A stretch of DNA of 64,000 nucleotides. It comes from Eulemur rufifrons. Lineage: Eukaryota > Chordata > Mammalia > Primates > Lemuridae. The notes under the pieces are model-generated. The model saw only the letters and a list, made by a program, of their open reading frames with translations. It did not search any database and was not told the origin of the DNA. A program made the position numbers and the translations under genes. The DNA lies in assembly GCF_041146395.1 (NCBI RefSeq), contig NC_090989.1, positions 127,099,501 to 127,163,500 of the forward strand. Direction: 5' to 3'. Each line of letters begins with the position of its first letter. Positions within the stretch are counted from its first letter, which is position 1. Positions 42,782 through 53,274 of the stretch are shown in pieces.

Positions 42782-43509
42782 CCACCACAACCTCACACTT
42801 CTCAGGTTCTAGTACACACATTGTATGTACTGCCATTCCAGTGATCTATCCATGTTGAGAGAAATGTCTTAGATCAGGTATTCAAGCATCACATCTCAAA
42901 CTGGTGCTGAAAATAGGACAAAGATTTCAGTGGTCTGAGACAAAAAGGAAGTTGGGGGAAGGATGATATCTTAATTTTTTATTAACCACAAATTATTCAA
43001 CTAAAAGATCCTTTATTCTGAGGTTGTTCTTAATGTTTTCAGTGTTAAAATATTATTCTTACTGCCCACATAAAAAGTCAGCATCCCAGTCAATCCCTAA
43101 ACCTAAGTGTTAGGATAACGAATATAGAATAAATCTACCATGTATGCATGGGTGGGTGGAGGGCAGACACAGGCAGGAAATGAGGGACTGAAAAACTTGC
43201 AGAGTAGAAAGGAAGTAGATCTTTTACATTTAACAGTGACACAGAAACTTAGAAAATCACTAGCTAGTCCAGCAAACAAGTGCAAGCAAAATAAAATTTC
43301 ACAAATGTCATTATCTTATTCAGAAACAATTACAAGCACTGAGGTTTTTCAGTTTAGAGTGGGATAAAATGAAAATAAAAGGATGACAAATTTGACTTTT
43401 AAAATGAAAGTAAAGCTCATAATTCTCAACAATACTAGGAAAAACGAATTCACAAGAATATACTTAATTTACTTTCTCAATACTAAATTAATAATAGGCA
43501 ACATATACA
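42782..43509. other. Non-coding stretch, no feature recognised
   Basis: No nameable repeat, no convincing ORF. Confidence 0.5.
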
Positions 43510-43735
43510 AGATGGTTAAGAGCATGTACTCTGGTGTCAGCCAGCCAGAATCCCAGTTCTCCGTTAGTTGTATAAACCAGGGCATATGATTTACCCTCTC
43601 TCTGCTTCAGTATTCTTAAAGGCTGTTGTGAGGATTAAATGAGTTAAGGCATGTAAAGCACTTAGAACAGTGCCTGGCACTTAGTAAGTGCTTCAAATGT
43701 ACTGTCATAAATATTATTTAATAATATGAAGAAAC
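43510..43735 (+). mobile_element. MIR SINE, well preserved
   Basis: Forward MIR nearly end to end: 'atggttaagagcatgtactc', 'tttaccctctctctgcttca', 'gttgtgaggattaaatgagt', 'cttagaacagtgcctggcac' and 'ttagtaagtgcttcaaatg'. Confidence 0.92.
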
Positions 43736-44429
43736 AAAGGTAAAGTAAGGACTAGAATGAAGACTATAAAAATTACGGTACTAAACGTAGATGATGTTAT
43801 ATTTCCACAGAATTCTTTAAAAGTTAACTACAACTATTTTCATGTACATAAACTATATGAGGTTATGTATGACACTTCTAAACTTTTTAATTTACATTAG
43901 AAAAAATCTGAATCCAGTTAGGACGCAGGCAGTAAGTATGATTCTCAATTGTTTGCATATTTGCTTCTAAGGCTCAGGACTGCACAACTCAACAGGCCAA
44001 ATTTGAGTAAGTAAAAGAGAGCACACACTCAATACTTCTACCAATAAAAGAAACTTTCAACCCATCAGTACATTCACAGACACAAGATTCTTAACCTACA
44101 TGCTGATAAAACCCAATTATTCATAGCTGAGCAAGTCTTTTGGCTAGAAGTACACAAAACTTCTATAGGAAAATTAACAGGCCAGGTGAACCAGGCACCA
44201 CATGGCCTACAGAGATGGTATTTGCACTCTTCCTATCCCCTCCCTTGGGATCTAGACTTGGCCTGCTCACTCTGCATAAGGGATCTCCTCAGACAAACTT
44301 TGTCAGTACACCAGGCCATTTGCCCCTTCTCCTAAGCCACCTCTCCACCTGGAACGAATTATTAAAATGAACATATTCACTGATAAATACATCACTTTAT
44401 TTCTTTGCACACAAGTTATCTACAACCTT
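43736..44429. other. Non-coding stretch, no feature recognised
   Basis: Nothing recognised on either strand. Confidence 0.5.
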
Positions 44430-44578
44430 GCTACTCAAGGATGGTTCCACGTCTGGCAGCACATAGGAGCTTCTTAGAAATGCAGAATATCAAGTTGCAT
44501 CACAGATCTACTGAATCAGAATATGTATTTTTAACAAGAGCCCCAAGTGATTTCTACCCATATTAAGGTTTCAGCCCT
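44430..44578. mobile_element. hAT-Charlie element, MER5A type
   Basis: 'cataggagcttcttagaaat', 'gcagaatatcaagttgca', 'ctactgaatcagaatatgta' and 'ttaacaagagccccaagtga' follow the near-palindromic roughly 189-bp MER5A. The termini are eroded and no clear TSD is seen. Confidence 0.75.
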
Positions 44579-45329
44579 ACTCTATGACACTACTGCAGAT
44601 AGAGGTAAAATTAAAAATGCTCAAGTTTACAAATGAATTCAGAGATAAGGTATGAAAATTATCAAGACATGGAATCAGAAAAGCCCAAAGAGAAAAACCA
44701 ATATATAAATGAATTTCTTTGCCACTTATAGCAAAAATGTTCAAAGATTTTTCAGCAATGCCTACTTTAACGCTTCCTTGCTTTAAGTATTTTGTGTAAC
44801 ACAACACTAATAATTTATAGTTTTATTGGGACTATATTTTGATGTACAAAGAGTACAAAAGAATGACTGGGTCTAGAAATTCCAGCGTAATCTGACCCAA
44901 AGGTGTGAAACCTGCATGTTAAAATTTCGGGATTTAGTCCAATTCAAAATTGACAAATGAACTCTTTCCAGAAAGTCACTACTCAGGAAAAAATCTAGAA
45001 GATGTTAACTTTAAACATAGATGACATTCCTGGAATTAAAACTATTTAATAATTACTATCGAACAAGCTCTGGGTCACTTGTAGAATCGAATATTGTTTT
45101 GGAAGGTCTGTGTTTGGTTTTCCAGGAAAAGTAGTGAGTTGGGGTGCAGTGGCAGGGGAACCAACTTTCAACCTGTGCAAAGTTTTTCTTCATATCCCGA
45201 AAGGCCTCACGTCCTTACAGGTGAATAAACTTAAGTCGTACTAAAAATAAGGCATTTCCTGTCCCCAAAAGTGAAGTTAAGGCTTCTCTCTTCTAAAGGC
45301 TACAACTTAAAAGGCACTAGGATTCTGGG
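44579..45329. other. Upstream flank of CpG island, non-coding
   Basis: Composition shifts from AT-rich to balanced approaching 45,330. No repeat is recognised, consistent with a promoter flank free of recent insertions. An ETS-type cttccgg lies at 45,339 just inside the island. Confidence 0.5.
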
Positions 45330-45600
45330 CCCGATTCGCTTCCGGCCAGCGAAGGAAGCTTGCTGCCCTTGGCTGAAATGAACAGGGAAATTTACCAAGG
45401 AGGAAGTTGAGCCCTAAGCCAGCCACCAGGCTCTACCCTCTCGCTGCAGCTGGCCTTCCAGCCTAGACCGCGACCTCCTGGGGAAGGGAAGGCAAGCAGG
45501 CGGGCTGGCTGGCATCAGCCACCTCGCCCTGCTCGCCCTGCCCGCCCCGGTGCTGAGGGAGCCACCCAACCCCCACGCCGGCTCTGGGAAGCGCAAAGAC

Positions 45601-45641
45601 GGGTGGTGGTGGTGGCGGCGACGGTGGCGGCAGCAGCAGCC
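45601..45641 (+). repeat. GGT/GGC trinucleotide-rich tract
   Basis: Impure run of GGT and GGC triplets followed by GCA triplets. On + it is G-rich and could form G-quadruplex or R-loop structures near the promoter. Confidence 0.75.
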
Positions 45642-45826
45642 TCGGGCCTTCCCGAGAGGCGGCAGCGGCGCGAGGGGAGGTGGAACCGTCCTAAGAGGCT
45701 GAGAGGGAAGCCGGGGCGGGAGCGACTGCATGTGGAGGCTGCACTGGAGGAAGGCGAAGGCGCTCGCGGGGTGGGGGGCTTGGGCTTTTTTATGATTATC
45801 ATCATCATTTTGTTTTACCTGTGGCG

Positions 45827-45834
45827 CGGAAGTG
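45827..45834 (+). promoter_or_regulatory. ETS/GABP-type site
   Basis: cggaagtg, a core ETS/GABPA motif, lies just upstream of the putative donor within the inferred exon. Confidence 0.5.
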
Positions 45835-45982
45835 CTCCCCAGCTCCTACTCCCTGAATCCTCCTCCTCCTCCCCTCCTCTTTCTCTCTCTCTCCCTCAGT
45901 CTGCCGGGCGCTCGCGGAACCGGCCGGGCCCGGCCCGACCTGAAAAAGAACAGGGCGGGAGGGGGTGGCGACGGTGACCAGC

Positions 45983-45994
45983 GGCCACGTGACC
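45983..45994. promoter_or_regulatory. E-box, USF/TFE-type
   Basis: ggccacgtgacc contains a CACGTG palindrome with flanks fitting USF or MiT/TFE factors (the CLEAR-like GTCACGTG on the other strand). The binding factor is inferred from motif only. Confidence 0.5.
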
Positions 45995-46087
45995 ACGCTC
46001 GCACCGTAACGGCGGCAGCCTCCTGCCGCGCGCCCTCCCCGCGCTCCACCTCTAATAACCCCGCAGCCCGCGCTCCCGCGAAGCTCG

Positions 46088-46098
46088 TGCGCAGGCGC
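46088..46098. promoter_or_regulatory. NRF1-type site
   Basis: tgcgcaggcgc fits the NRF1 consensus YGCGCAKGCGC. Confidence 0.6.
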
Positions 46099-46190
46099 CC
46101 GCCCGGGACCTAGAGACTGCGCGGGGACGCGCGACGCGCTCGCTCTCAGATCCAGGTTTCTGGAGCCCGCGAGGCGCGAGACGCGAGTAG

Positions 46191-46325
46191 ATGGAGAGTG
46201 AGCCACGGACGGAGCTCTCTTCTGCCGAGCCGGCCGGCTGCTGGGCGCATGCGCGTGAGGGCTTTCTCCCTCTCCTTTACCCCTTCCCGCCAGCGCTCAT
46301 TTGGGAACCCGCTACTGGGTCTTAG
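46191..46325 (+). CDS. Short ORF in CpG island, unknown
   Basis: 44-residue frame, ATG at 46,191 to TAG at 46,323, beginning MESEPRTELSSAEPAGCW. The start context is weak at -3 (T) but has G at +4. A donor-like GTGAGG at about 46,255 lies in it, so if real it may be the first coding exon of a rightward gene. I do not recognise the protein. GC-rich DNA yields such frames by chance. Confidence 0.2.
   Translation: MESEPRTELSSAEPAGCWAHAREGFLPLLYPFPPALIWEPATGS
46245..46254. promoter_or_regulatory. NRF1-type site, palindromic
   Basis: gcgcatgcgc, a perfect NRF1 core palindrome. Confidence 0.7.
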
Positions 46326-46350
46326 TCGGAGCTTCACACCCACCACCGCC

Positions 46351-47305
46351 TTCCCAGGGTGGGACAAAGGAGAAAAGTCAGTCCCTGGGACCCTCTCTGA
46401 GAGCCTGGCCCTCTTGCCCCAGGAATTTACTTTGCCTTGTCGCATGTAAATGGCCTTCTATTCGACATTTTTCTATAACTGAGTAGACTTCAGACCCAGT
46501 TCAGCTGTCACTTTCTTTCGGAAACACCCAACTCCGCTTTGGGGGCGTCACGAGCACTTTGTGCAGACCTACTTTGTAGTCTAATCCATAGGGAAATAAA
46601 AGTTTTTGTTTTGTTTTGTTTTACAAATCCACAATACTAGAGTTGGTTTTATCTTTTCATTATCACCTTGAACACTGTCGTCAGCTTTGTGTTATCTCCA
46701 TAAAGGCCGGATGACTGTCAGAACTCAGGCAATTTCAAAATCCTTGTCTTGTTGCCCTCAGTCTCTGCTTAATCATGATTTAAGATTCCCTTTAACCCAA
46801 GCACGTGGAATGCTGATCTTTGTTTCCCCAATATGAAAGCCTTTGAATGGTAATGCTAATTAGAGTGGTAAAGGTTTCACCTAGTAAAAAAGATTTATAG
46901 TCTTTTATTGGCCTATCTTCACAAAGAGCTCTAAAGAAAATTGATACTGTTGAGTCCAGAAAAAGGAAACCAAGTCAAATATCCAAAAGTTAGTTAGCTT
47001 CAGAGGGAGGTTCCTATGTGGGAGACCTTTGTTCATGGACAAACACTCCACACAGGGATTCCCTTGTTTTCTGTTGCCCCCTCCCTGTTACAATAGCTAA
47101 ATGGGTTAAGTTAGTGTCTCTGGCCAGATTTAATCAGGGCAAATAAATAAAATATAAAAACTCCCTATTTGGGAGTTCAGCATAGACCAGTAGTCATTGC
47201 TGTTAAACTGGTGAATACTGAAATGATGATCAAGAGACAGGGCAAGCAACAAAATCACTGAAAATAGTGGAATGAATGTATTAATATATTAAGAAATAGT
47301 ATTGG
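46351..47305. other. Right flank of CpG island, non-coding
   Basis: Largely unique sequence with a (TTTTG)n-like patch at 46,604-46,621. No repeat family or ORF is recognised. Confidence 0.5.
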
Positions 47306-47408
47306 CTCACACCGGTAATCCCAGCACGTTAGGAGGCTGAGGTGGGAGGATCACTTGAGCCCAGGAATTCAAGAGAAACCCTGTGTCCAAAAAAAAAAAA
47401 AGAAGAAA
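47306..47408 (+). mobile_element. Partial Alu
   Basis: The first roughly 80 bp of an Alu left arm ('tggctcacaccggtaatccc' to 'gagcccaggaattcaagag'), a shortened end and an A-rich tail. Internally deleted. Confidence 0.85.
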
Positions 47409-47609
47409 CACTATTAACAAGGGCAATGCGAAACGGAAAATAACAACTGTCAAGACTCCATTCTCTTATGTTTGCAAAGTTGATGAACTCTTTTCTACAT
47501 TTACCACTGCATATCCCCATGGAGTGATCCCACCCCATAGTTTCAGCTACCACAGAGATTATGCTAATGACATCCCATACTATATATTCAGTCCAAGGCT
47601 CTGTGGTAT

Positions 47610-47810
47610 ACTGTTATTTTGGTGGACTGCAATGAACCATCCCTCCCAGTATTCACGCCCTTGTATAATCCCCTCCCCTTTAATCTGGGCTGAACTTGTC
47701 ACCTGCTTTAAACAATAGAATATGGCAAAAATGGCTCTCTGCTTCTCCTAGGCCTAGGTCTTAAGAGACTTTACAGTGACAACTTTCAACCTTATTGGAG
47801 TCTGTAAAAC
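47610..47810 (+). repeat. Probable MaLR-type repeat fragment
   Basis: 'aatcccctcccctttaatct', 'gggctgaacttgtcacctgc' and 'ttaaacaatagaatatggca' echo a widely dispersed mammalian LTR-class repeat. Family assignment is tentative. Confidence 0.4.
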
Positions 47811-47849
47811 AGAGATGATAAAGAAGTCCCACCACCTTTTTGTATTCTG

Positions 47850-48470
47850 AGGAGTGATTTACTGCAAAGAACTACCCTTCCCTACATTACTTAAATGAGA
47901 CTCATTGTCCACTCTTTCTCATAAGACTGATGACCTGTGACAAGGCCAAACATAGACCTTTCCCTTTTTGTCTGAACCTGTTGGCCCTTCAGCTTCCTGT
48001 TCTTTGTCTCATGAATGATTACTGGGATTAGAGCTGTTTGTCCCCTTGAAATTAGCTGGACACAGGGGTAAGTATTTCCTGGCTGAGACCTCTTCTGATT
48101 ACAAAAACAATCCCATCTGTTGTCATCTCACCTGTATATAACTTGTCTACTCCTCCCTATAAAAGTATGACTTTTACAATATTTTCTTTAAAAAAAAAAA
48201 AGTCTAAGGCAGCCAGGCACAGCGGTGCATGCCTGTAGTTCCAGTTATGTGGGAGGGGGAGCCTGAGGCAGGAGGATCCCTTGAGCCCAGAAGTTTGATT
48301 CCAGCCTGAACAACATAGAAAGACCCCCATCTCTAAAATAATAATAGTAATAATAAAAATATAAGGCAAAACCACCCTGCTGAGATTCGCCGGTCTTCCA
48401 ATCTGGAGTGTACTCTACCTATTGCAATTGCCTGAATAAAATCTACTTCCTTACTTGTTTAGTTTTTATA
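47850..48470 (+). repeat. Probable solo LTR, split by an Alu monomer
   Basis: A TATA-like cctataaaag (48,155-48,166) lies upstream of 'ctgctgagattcgccggtct' and a polyadenylation signal aataaaatc near 48,435, the arrangement of a U3-R-U5 retroviral LTR. The Alu monomer at 48,211 lies between these parts. No internal retroviral genes are seen nearby. The family is not assigned; the start is approximate. Confidence 0.45.
48211..48362 (+). mobile_element. Alu monomer
   Basis: A single Alu arm ('agccaggcacagcggtgcat' to 'gacccccatctctaaaat') with an AATAAT-rich tail, like the old free left monomers (FLAM). Confidence 0.8.
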
Positions 48471-48539
48471 TTTGATAGCAGCTTTCATTTTTGCCCTTTG
48501 GGGAAAGCATCACGTAAGAAATTCAACTACTCAGAAACT

Positions 48540-49020
48540 ACCTACCACATAGTGAGAAGGCTAAGCTAGCCACCTGGAGAGGCCAAATGGGGAGAAACTG
48601 AGGCCCCGAGCCAACAGCCCCAGCTGTGTTCCCAGTGGACAGACAGTGTCAACCTGCCATGCATGTGAGTGAGGCCACCTTAGAATTGGAATTTCCAGCC
48701 TTAATCAAGCTGCCCCAGCTGACACCACTCACATGGAGCAAAGATGAGCTGTTCTCCACCATGCCCAAATTGCGGAATTATGGGAAAATACATAAAACAT
48801 TTGTGTTAAGCCAGCAGTACACAACCTTTTTGGCACCAGGGATCAGTTTCATGGAAGATAATTTTTCCACAGATGGGAGGAAGCGTGGTACAGCAGAGCT
48901 CAGGTGGTGATGTGCTGCCAGATTCCCAATAGGCGTGGCCAGTACTGGGCCTGGGGGTTGGGGACCACAGTGTTGAGCCACTAAGTTTTGTGATAGGTTA
49001 TTAGGTATCAATAAATAACC
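48540..49020 (+). repeat. Ancient interspersed repeat split by MER1 element
   Basis: 'gccacctggagaggccaaat', 'gtgtcaacctgccatgcatg' and, after the hAT insert, 'gagccactaagttttgtgat' match the end part of a common old mammalian repeat whose name I am unsure of. Non-coding. Confidence 0.5.
48814..48972. mobile_element. hAT-Charlie element, MER1 type, short
   Basis: 159 bp: 'aacctttttggcaccaggga', 'cagtttcatggaagataatt' and 'ctgggggttggggaccac', i.e. the two ends of MER1 with the middle missing. The 8-bp TSD is ttaagcca (48,806-48,813) and ttgagcca (48,973-48,980), one mismatch. Confidence 0.85.
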
Positions 49021-49069
49021 AGAATAGACCTCTTTATCCAGCTGCTTGCTAGAGGTGTGTCTCAAATGG

Positions 49070-49335
49070 TCCCACAGGTACCTCAAACTCAATCTGCTCC
49101 GGTTGAGTCTTTCACATTCCTTCCAAACTTGAACTTTTTCCTGTGTCCTTTACCCCCACTGGTTGTGTGTTCATCCCCTCAGTGCCCCAAGCAGAAAATC
49201 TGGGAGATTTTCTTGACTCCTCTATATCCTACAAAGTTCAGTCACCAAGTAACAGGCTTTCTGTTCAAGCCTCGAGAGACATTTCTCACCTCAGATCCTC
49301 ATCATCTGAGGATTAATCAGTTTCTTCCTCATTGC
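49070..49335 (+). mobile_element. L2 LINE fragment
   Basis: 'ggagattttcttgactcctc' and 'aaagttcagtcaccaagtaa' match the L2 segment that precedes the hallmark 'cagtcaccaag' of ORF2. Forward orientation. Confidence 0.65.
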
Positions 49336-50379
49336 AAAGAAGAGTCACCCAGGCACCCAGATTACCTTAGAGGTTTATTGTCAGGCAAGAAGTAAGGAGA
49401 TGTGGGCAAATAGCCCAGTCATCTCCCATCGCCTGCTTCTGCTGAGACTCAGTTGTCCTCATAGGGAGCCACAGCAATGACCCCATCCTTTAGGCCACAA
49501 CAGTAGCTCTAGGGATCCAGATTCTCTCTGATTTCTCATGTTCTTACTCCCCAAGAGACAACCTGAGGGGTCTATTGATCCTCAGTGGATATAAAGCACC
49601 CTGACAAGGCAGAGAGTGGCCTACAGTCTAATCTAAGAAAAAGAAACAAAGGTAACAAAGCTGATGATTAATAACTCCATAAAATATAAACATTGTATAA
49701 AAATTCATTTTAAGTTTTGCTACTTATAATAGAATTCATGTGTTTAAGGTAGAAAAATTAAATTTAAACATCAGCATCCTTAGAGAAATAATCGTGACAT
49801 TTGATTTTACAGCAACTTGTGTGCTAGTTTATTCTCTGCTTTGGCATCTATATGCATTCTCTGTCTTGACGCATGTCACAAAATGAAGCACAGAAAATGC
49901 TGAGGATGGAAGCTGAGGAGACAGCTCTTGCCAAGGACTGGCTCTCTCCTAGGCCTCTGCCCATGAGGATGGACACTCAGCCTGGGATTACTCTGGCCAG
50001 GCCACCGACCATATCCTCTCTCATGGCTCTTTTCTCCTCCACTCCATTCAACTCACCTGAGTAAAAAGGCCATCATTAGATCCTGAAATTGCTGTGGTGG
50101 CCAAGACAAACATAATAATAAGATGTACATCCTGTAGTATGGCATTGTCCATTGGAAAGTGAAAGGGTTGTGGTAAGCATGGGCTGTGTGTGGGACTGGC
50201 ATGAAGAATTATCTCACCCTTTGCTATCCTCTGCGTCATCCATGGAAATACTCCACTCAGATCTGCTGCAAGGAGCATAGCTGACTTTCAGCCTCAGCAC
50301 CTGCCCCACTGAATCCAACACCAAGGGAGGCCACACTTCCCCTAACAATTGAGCACAGCAGGAGTATTAGTGAAGGCCA
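49336..50379. other. Non-coding stretch, no feature recognised
   Basis: Contains a frame at 49,873-50,064 without any recognisable domain. No nameable repeat. Confidence 0.45.
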
Positions 50380-50690
50380 GTTCTCAATAAATGCAGGATT
50401 CCTCTAATTGGCAGCTGTGCTCAAGGATTCCCCAGTGGCATGGCCAAAACTTTCTTAGAACTATGCCATAGTCTAAGGCTCTTCTTAAACAGTCTTCTTT
50501 CCTTCCCCCTTAGCTTTCCCAGGTAACAGACCTGCATTGTAGTCTAAAGTCTCCCCCACCACACACATGTACACCCTGGCTCCTGCGTCCTTGCCTTTAT
50601 CCTTCACTGGTGTTCTCTTAATAAAGCTTTTGCATATCCAATCCTATCTTGGTGTTTGCTTCTCTGAGGACCTGTACTGAAATACTACAG
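50380..50690. repeat. Possible ancient repeat end
   Basis: 'ggtgttctcttaataaagct' and 'tatcttggtgtttgcttctc' with the AATAAA signal resemble the terminus of an old LTR-class repeat. Weak. Confidence 0.3.
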
Positions 50691-50870
50691 TTCCATTCTA
50701 GGACTCTCTTTCTAGTTCTCAGTCTCCAGCTATAGGTCACAGTTATTAGTAATACCAAGAAATCTAAATTCTTTAATTCTTTTGGGTTTTTGGTTTTGAA
50801 GAACTGTTTATCTCCCGGAGCCATCTATTAAAATGCAGTTAAGACCAGGTCGAGATAACAAGCTGAAGAT

Positions 50871-51345
50871 ACCATGGAATATTACTCAGCTATAAGAAAT
50901 AATGAAGATACGACATTTCTATGGTTCTCCTGGAGAGAGTTGGAGCCCATTATATTAAGTGAAGTATCCCAAGAATGGAAAAACAAGCATCACATGTACT
51001 CACTAGAAAATTGGTTTCCCTGATCATCACCTAAATACACATCTGGGAACGATACTAATCGGATATCAGACTGAGGTGGGGTGTGGGGGGAGGGGATGGG
51101 TGTATGCCTACATAATGAGTGCATTGCGCACCGTTTGGGGAATGATCACGCTGGAAGGTGCTGACTCGGGAAGGGGGGGTGGGGAAAGGAGGGATATATA
51201 CCTACATGATGGGTGCAACGCACACTGTCTGGGGAACGGACACGCCTGGAGCTTTGACTTGGGGGGACGGGCGGTACATGGGCAGCGTATGTGACCTGAA
51301 ATTCTGTATCCCCCATAATAATAAGATGAAATAAAAAAAAAAAAA
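50871..51345 (+). mobile_element. Young lemur-lineage L1, 5'-truncated
   Basis: The last 50 codons of ORF2 remain open (MEYYSAIRNNEDTTFLWFSW, then SEVSQEWKNKHH, stop at 51,021-51,023), followed by a G-rich 3' UTR and a tail after 'aataataagatgaaataaa'. The reading frame of the stub is intact, so the insert is relatively recent. The ORF2 end aligns with that of the minus-strand L1 at 28.15 kb, but the 3' UTR is different. Two short A-rich stretches follow (see findings on a possible 3' transduction). A 94-bp duplication lies in the 3' UTR. Confidence 0.9.
51068..51255 (+). repeat. 94-bp tandem duplication in L1 3' UTR
   Basis: Two degenerate units, each a G-run followed by 'cctacatRatgRgtgcaN', a 'cgcac.gt.tggggaa.g' block and 'cacgc.tggagct.tgact'-like text. 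Landmarks at 51,107 and 51,201 give a 94-bp period. Confidence 0.82.
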
Positions 51346-51369
51346 GAAATATTTCCTAGCTGTACCATT

Positions 51370-51397
51370 AAAAAAAAAAGAAAAGAAAAGAAAAGAA
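51370..51397 (+). repeat. Second A-rich tail, (AAAAG)n
   Basis: Ten-A stretch then AAAAG repeats, 24 bp downstream of the first L1 poly-A. Confidence 0.85.
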
Positions 51398-51739
51398 GAA
51401 ATATTGTTTAAGAGTTATTTTGACTGTAAAGATGATTAAGATGATAAGAAATATTGTGAGGCTAACAACAAAAATTACTAAAAGTTTTGTGAGATCATAT
51501 GGCCATTTAGGTACCTAACTCTCCATTCTGTGATCTGTAACAGATGCTTTGGGGGGTGTTTGTCTAGCTCATAATAACAGCTGTCAAACACCATCCCTCA
51601 ATCATGTCTCCTTTCTCCCCGTTCCCAAAACCTCATCAACAACCTAGGACCAATCAGCTTCTCTTTCTGATAGAATTGACAATTGGGATTAAAAGGCAAC
51701 AAATCAGTCCTTGTATGTGGCTGGAACTATAATAATTCA

Positions 51740-52040
51740 AAGGAGTAGGCCATTTTATCAGTCAAGGTCTAACCAGGGGGATAGAAACCACTTCAGCTAT
51801 TTACAGCAGAGAAAATCAAATTTAGGGAATGAGTTACACAGGTGACAGAAGAACTAAGAGCCAAATAAGCAATGGGGAGATTGTCCAGAGATTATAAACA
51901 GTGAGACAGAACTGAACTACTTCTCAGCTGGCAAGACACAGCAAGAGGTCATGTTACTGGGGCCCCACGGCTGGGGTCATCCAATGGAATCTATACCATG
52001 GGACATACAGAGTCTGAGTAATTTTATACAGAGAGAACTT
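51740..52040. repeat. Ancient repeat, family unassigned
   Basis: 'gtctaaccagggggatagaa', 'gagttacacaggtgacagaa' and 'gaggtcatgttactggggc' belong to wording shared by many dispersed copies in mammals. I cannot name it. Confidence 0.35.
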
Positions 52041-52102
52041 CTTAGGGCAGCTTTCCTTAGGAAGTGGCTACATGCATAGCAGAGACTTGCAAAATGCACC
52101 CT

Positions 52103-52129
52103 CACACACACACACACACACACACACAC
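52103..52129. repeat. (CA)n microsatellite
   Basis: Thirteen and a half pure CA units. Confidence 0.95.
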
Positions 52130-52539
52130 GCCCTCCACCAACAACCACAAGGAAAGGGTCAGTTTCCTAAAGAAAGGTCATGGCTCTTTGGCAGAGGTAG
52201 GAGAGATGCTTGGCTGACAACGCAATACATTAATATACTCTCTACATTCCTTCTGTTAGTTACCCAGCACATGTATACACCTTTCTTATCTTACATAATT
52301 TCAAAACTCTTTCACCTAATATAAAGCAACTATCTGTTTATTAACCCTGTGATTAAAGAGTAGCTATTAATAGGCAGTCAACCAATTGATCACTGATATT
52401 GGGGTTTGGCTTTAAATCATTTTAATTCTCATCCTAGTCATGGAAAGCAAAAGTGACATTATTCTTCAGAGAGCGTACCAAAAATACATGCTAAAACCAC
52501 AAATTGATTTATATGTAGTGTCTGCATACCTATGTGTGC

Positions 52540-52960
52540 TAGACCACTGGCTCTCCCTCCCTTCCCAAATCGATTTTTCTCTTCTTCCATTGGATTGAGT
52601 TTTAGCTGGGCACGTGACCATCTGCCTGGAGACTACATTTCCCATTCTCCCTTGTGGCTGGATGAGGCCATGTGACTTCATTTTCATCTATGGAGTGTGG
52701 GAGTAATGTGTACATTTTCCACATTAATTGTTTAAAAGAAAATTGCTTGCCCTACACTGCCTTTCTCTGTTCCTGCCACTTGGAACACAGTTATGGCAAT
52801 GATCCAGCTTCTGATGTGCAGACCCTGGCATAGCAACCGGATGGGAGGAAACCGGGCTTGCTTTGTGGAGAACTGCTTACCCAACCTGGACTGCCTCACT
52901 ACACTTTTAAATTAGAGAGAAATAAACTTTTACCTTATTTAAACCATTGAATTGTTTCTC
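52540..52960 (+). repeat. Probable LTR-class ancient repeat
   Basis: 'agctgggcacgtgaccatct', 'gcctggagactacatttccc' and 'gagagaaataaacttttacc' (with polyadenylation signal) match a common old repeat. Family unassigned. It supplies another CACGTG motif. Confidence 0.5.
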
Positions 52961-53274
52961 TCTTGTTTTAAAGCTGCGTACTCTATATCCTACCTAATAT
53001 TTATACATAAAGTTTTATATTCTGCTAAGTTCAGATAGGGAGAATCTCATGAAAGACTACCTAGATCAATTTTGAAATCATAAATAAATAAATTCATTTG
53101 CCCTTAAAGGAAATGATGTCAACAGTTATGGATACCTGAGCAATGTCAAATGCCTTGATACTGCAAGACTGATTTTTGCACCATTATAGTTTTGATCATC
53201 ACCAGGGCAACCTTGCGCAAAGTTGTCCTTAACAGATCATGGAACAATCAGAGACCTTAGGAGGGAGTATATAC

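Larger units (their letters stand above)
45819..46010 (-). other. Putative non-coding first exon (minus strand)
   Basis: On the minus strand, sequence inside the CpG island ends at CACAG and is followed by the intron start GTAAAA (exon end 45,819; GT at 45,818-45,817), a fair match to the 5' splice-site consensus. A purine-rich GAGA/GGAGGA tract precedes it, common in 5' UTRs. The upstream limit (start site) is a guess. If used, the 45 kb to the left would be intron 1 and beyond. No start codon context favours coding in this exon. Confidence 0.4.
45330..46350. promoter_or_regulatory. CpG island promoter
   Basis: The only CpG-dense, repeat-free kilobase in the window, densest at about 45,530-46,270. 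No TATA box stands out. It has the typical motif set of a housekeeping promoter: two NRF1 sites, a CACGTG E-box, an ETS/GABP site and GC boxes (near 45,714 and 45,955). A good splice donor on the minus strand lies inside it, pointing to a gene transcribed leftward. A short ORF on the plus strand at 46,191 leaves divergent transcription possible. The long GC-rich frames here on both strands are by-products of composition. I could not identify the gene. Confidence 0.9.

Noticed and set aside
45603..46206. Long overlapping ORFs on both strands in the CpG island (124, 105, 133 codons)
   Set aside because: Low-complexity, Arg/Pro/Gly-rich products in several frames at once, expected from CpG-rich DNA with few stops.
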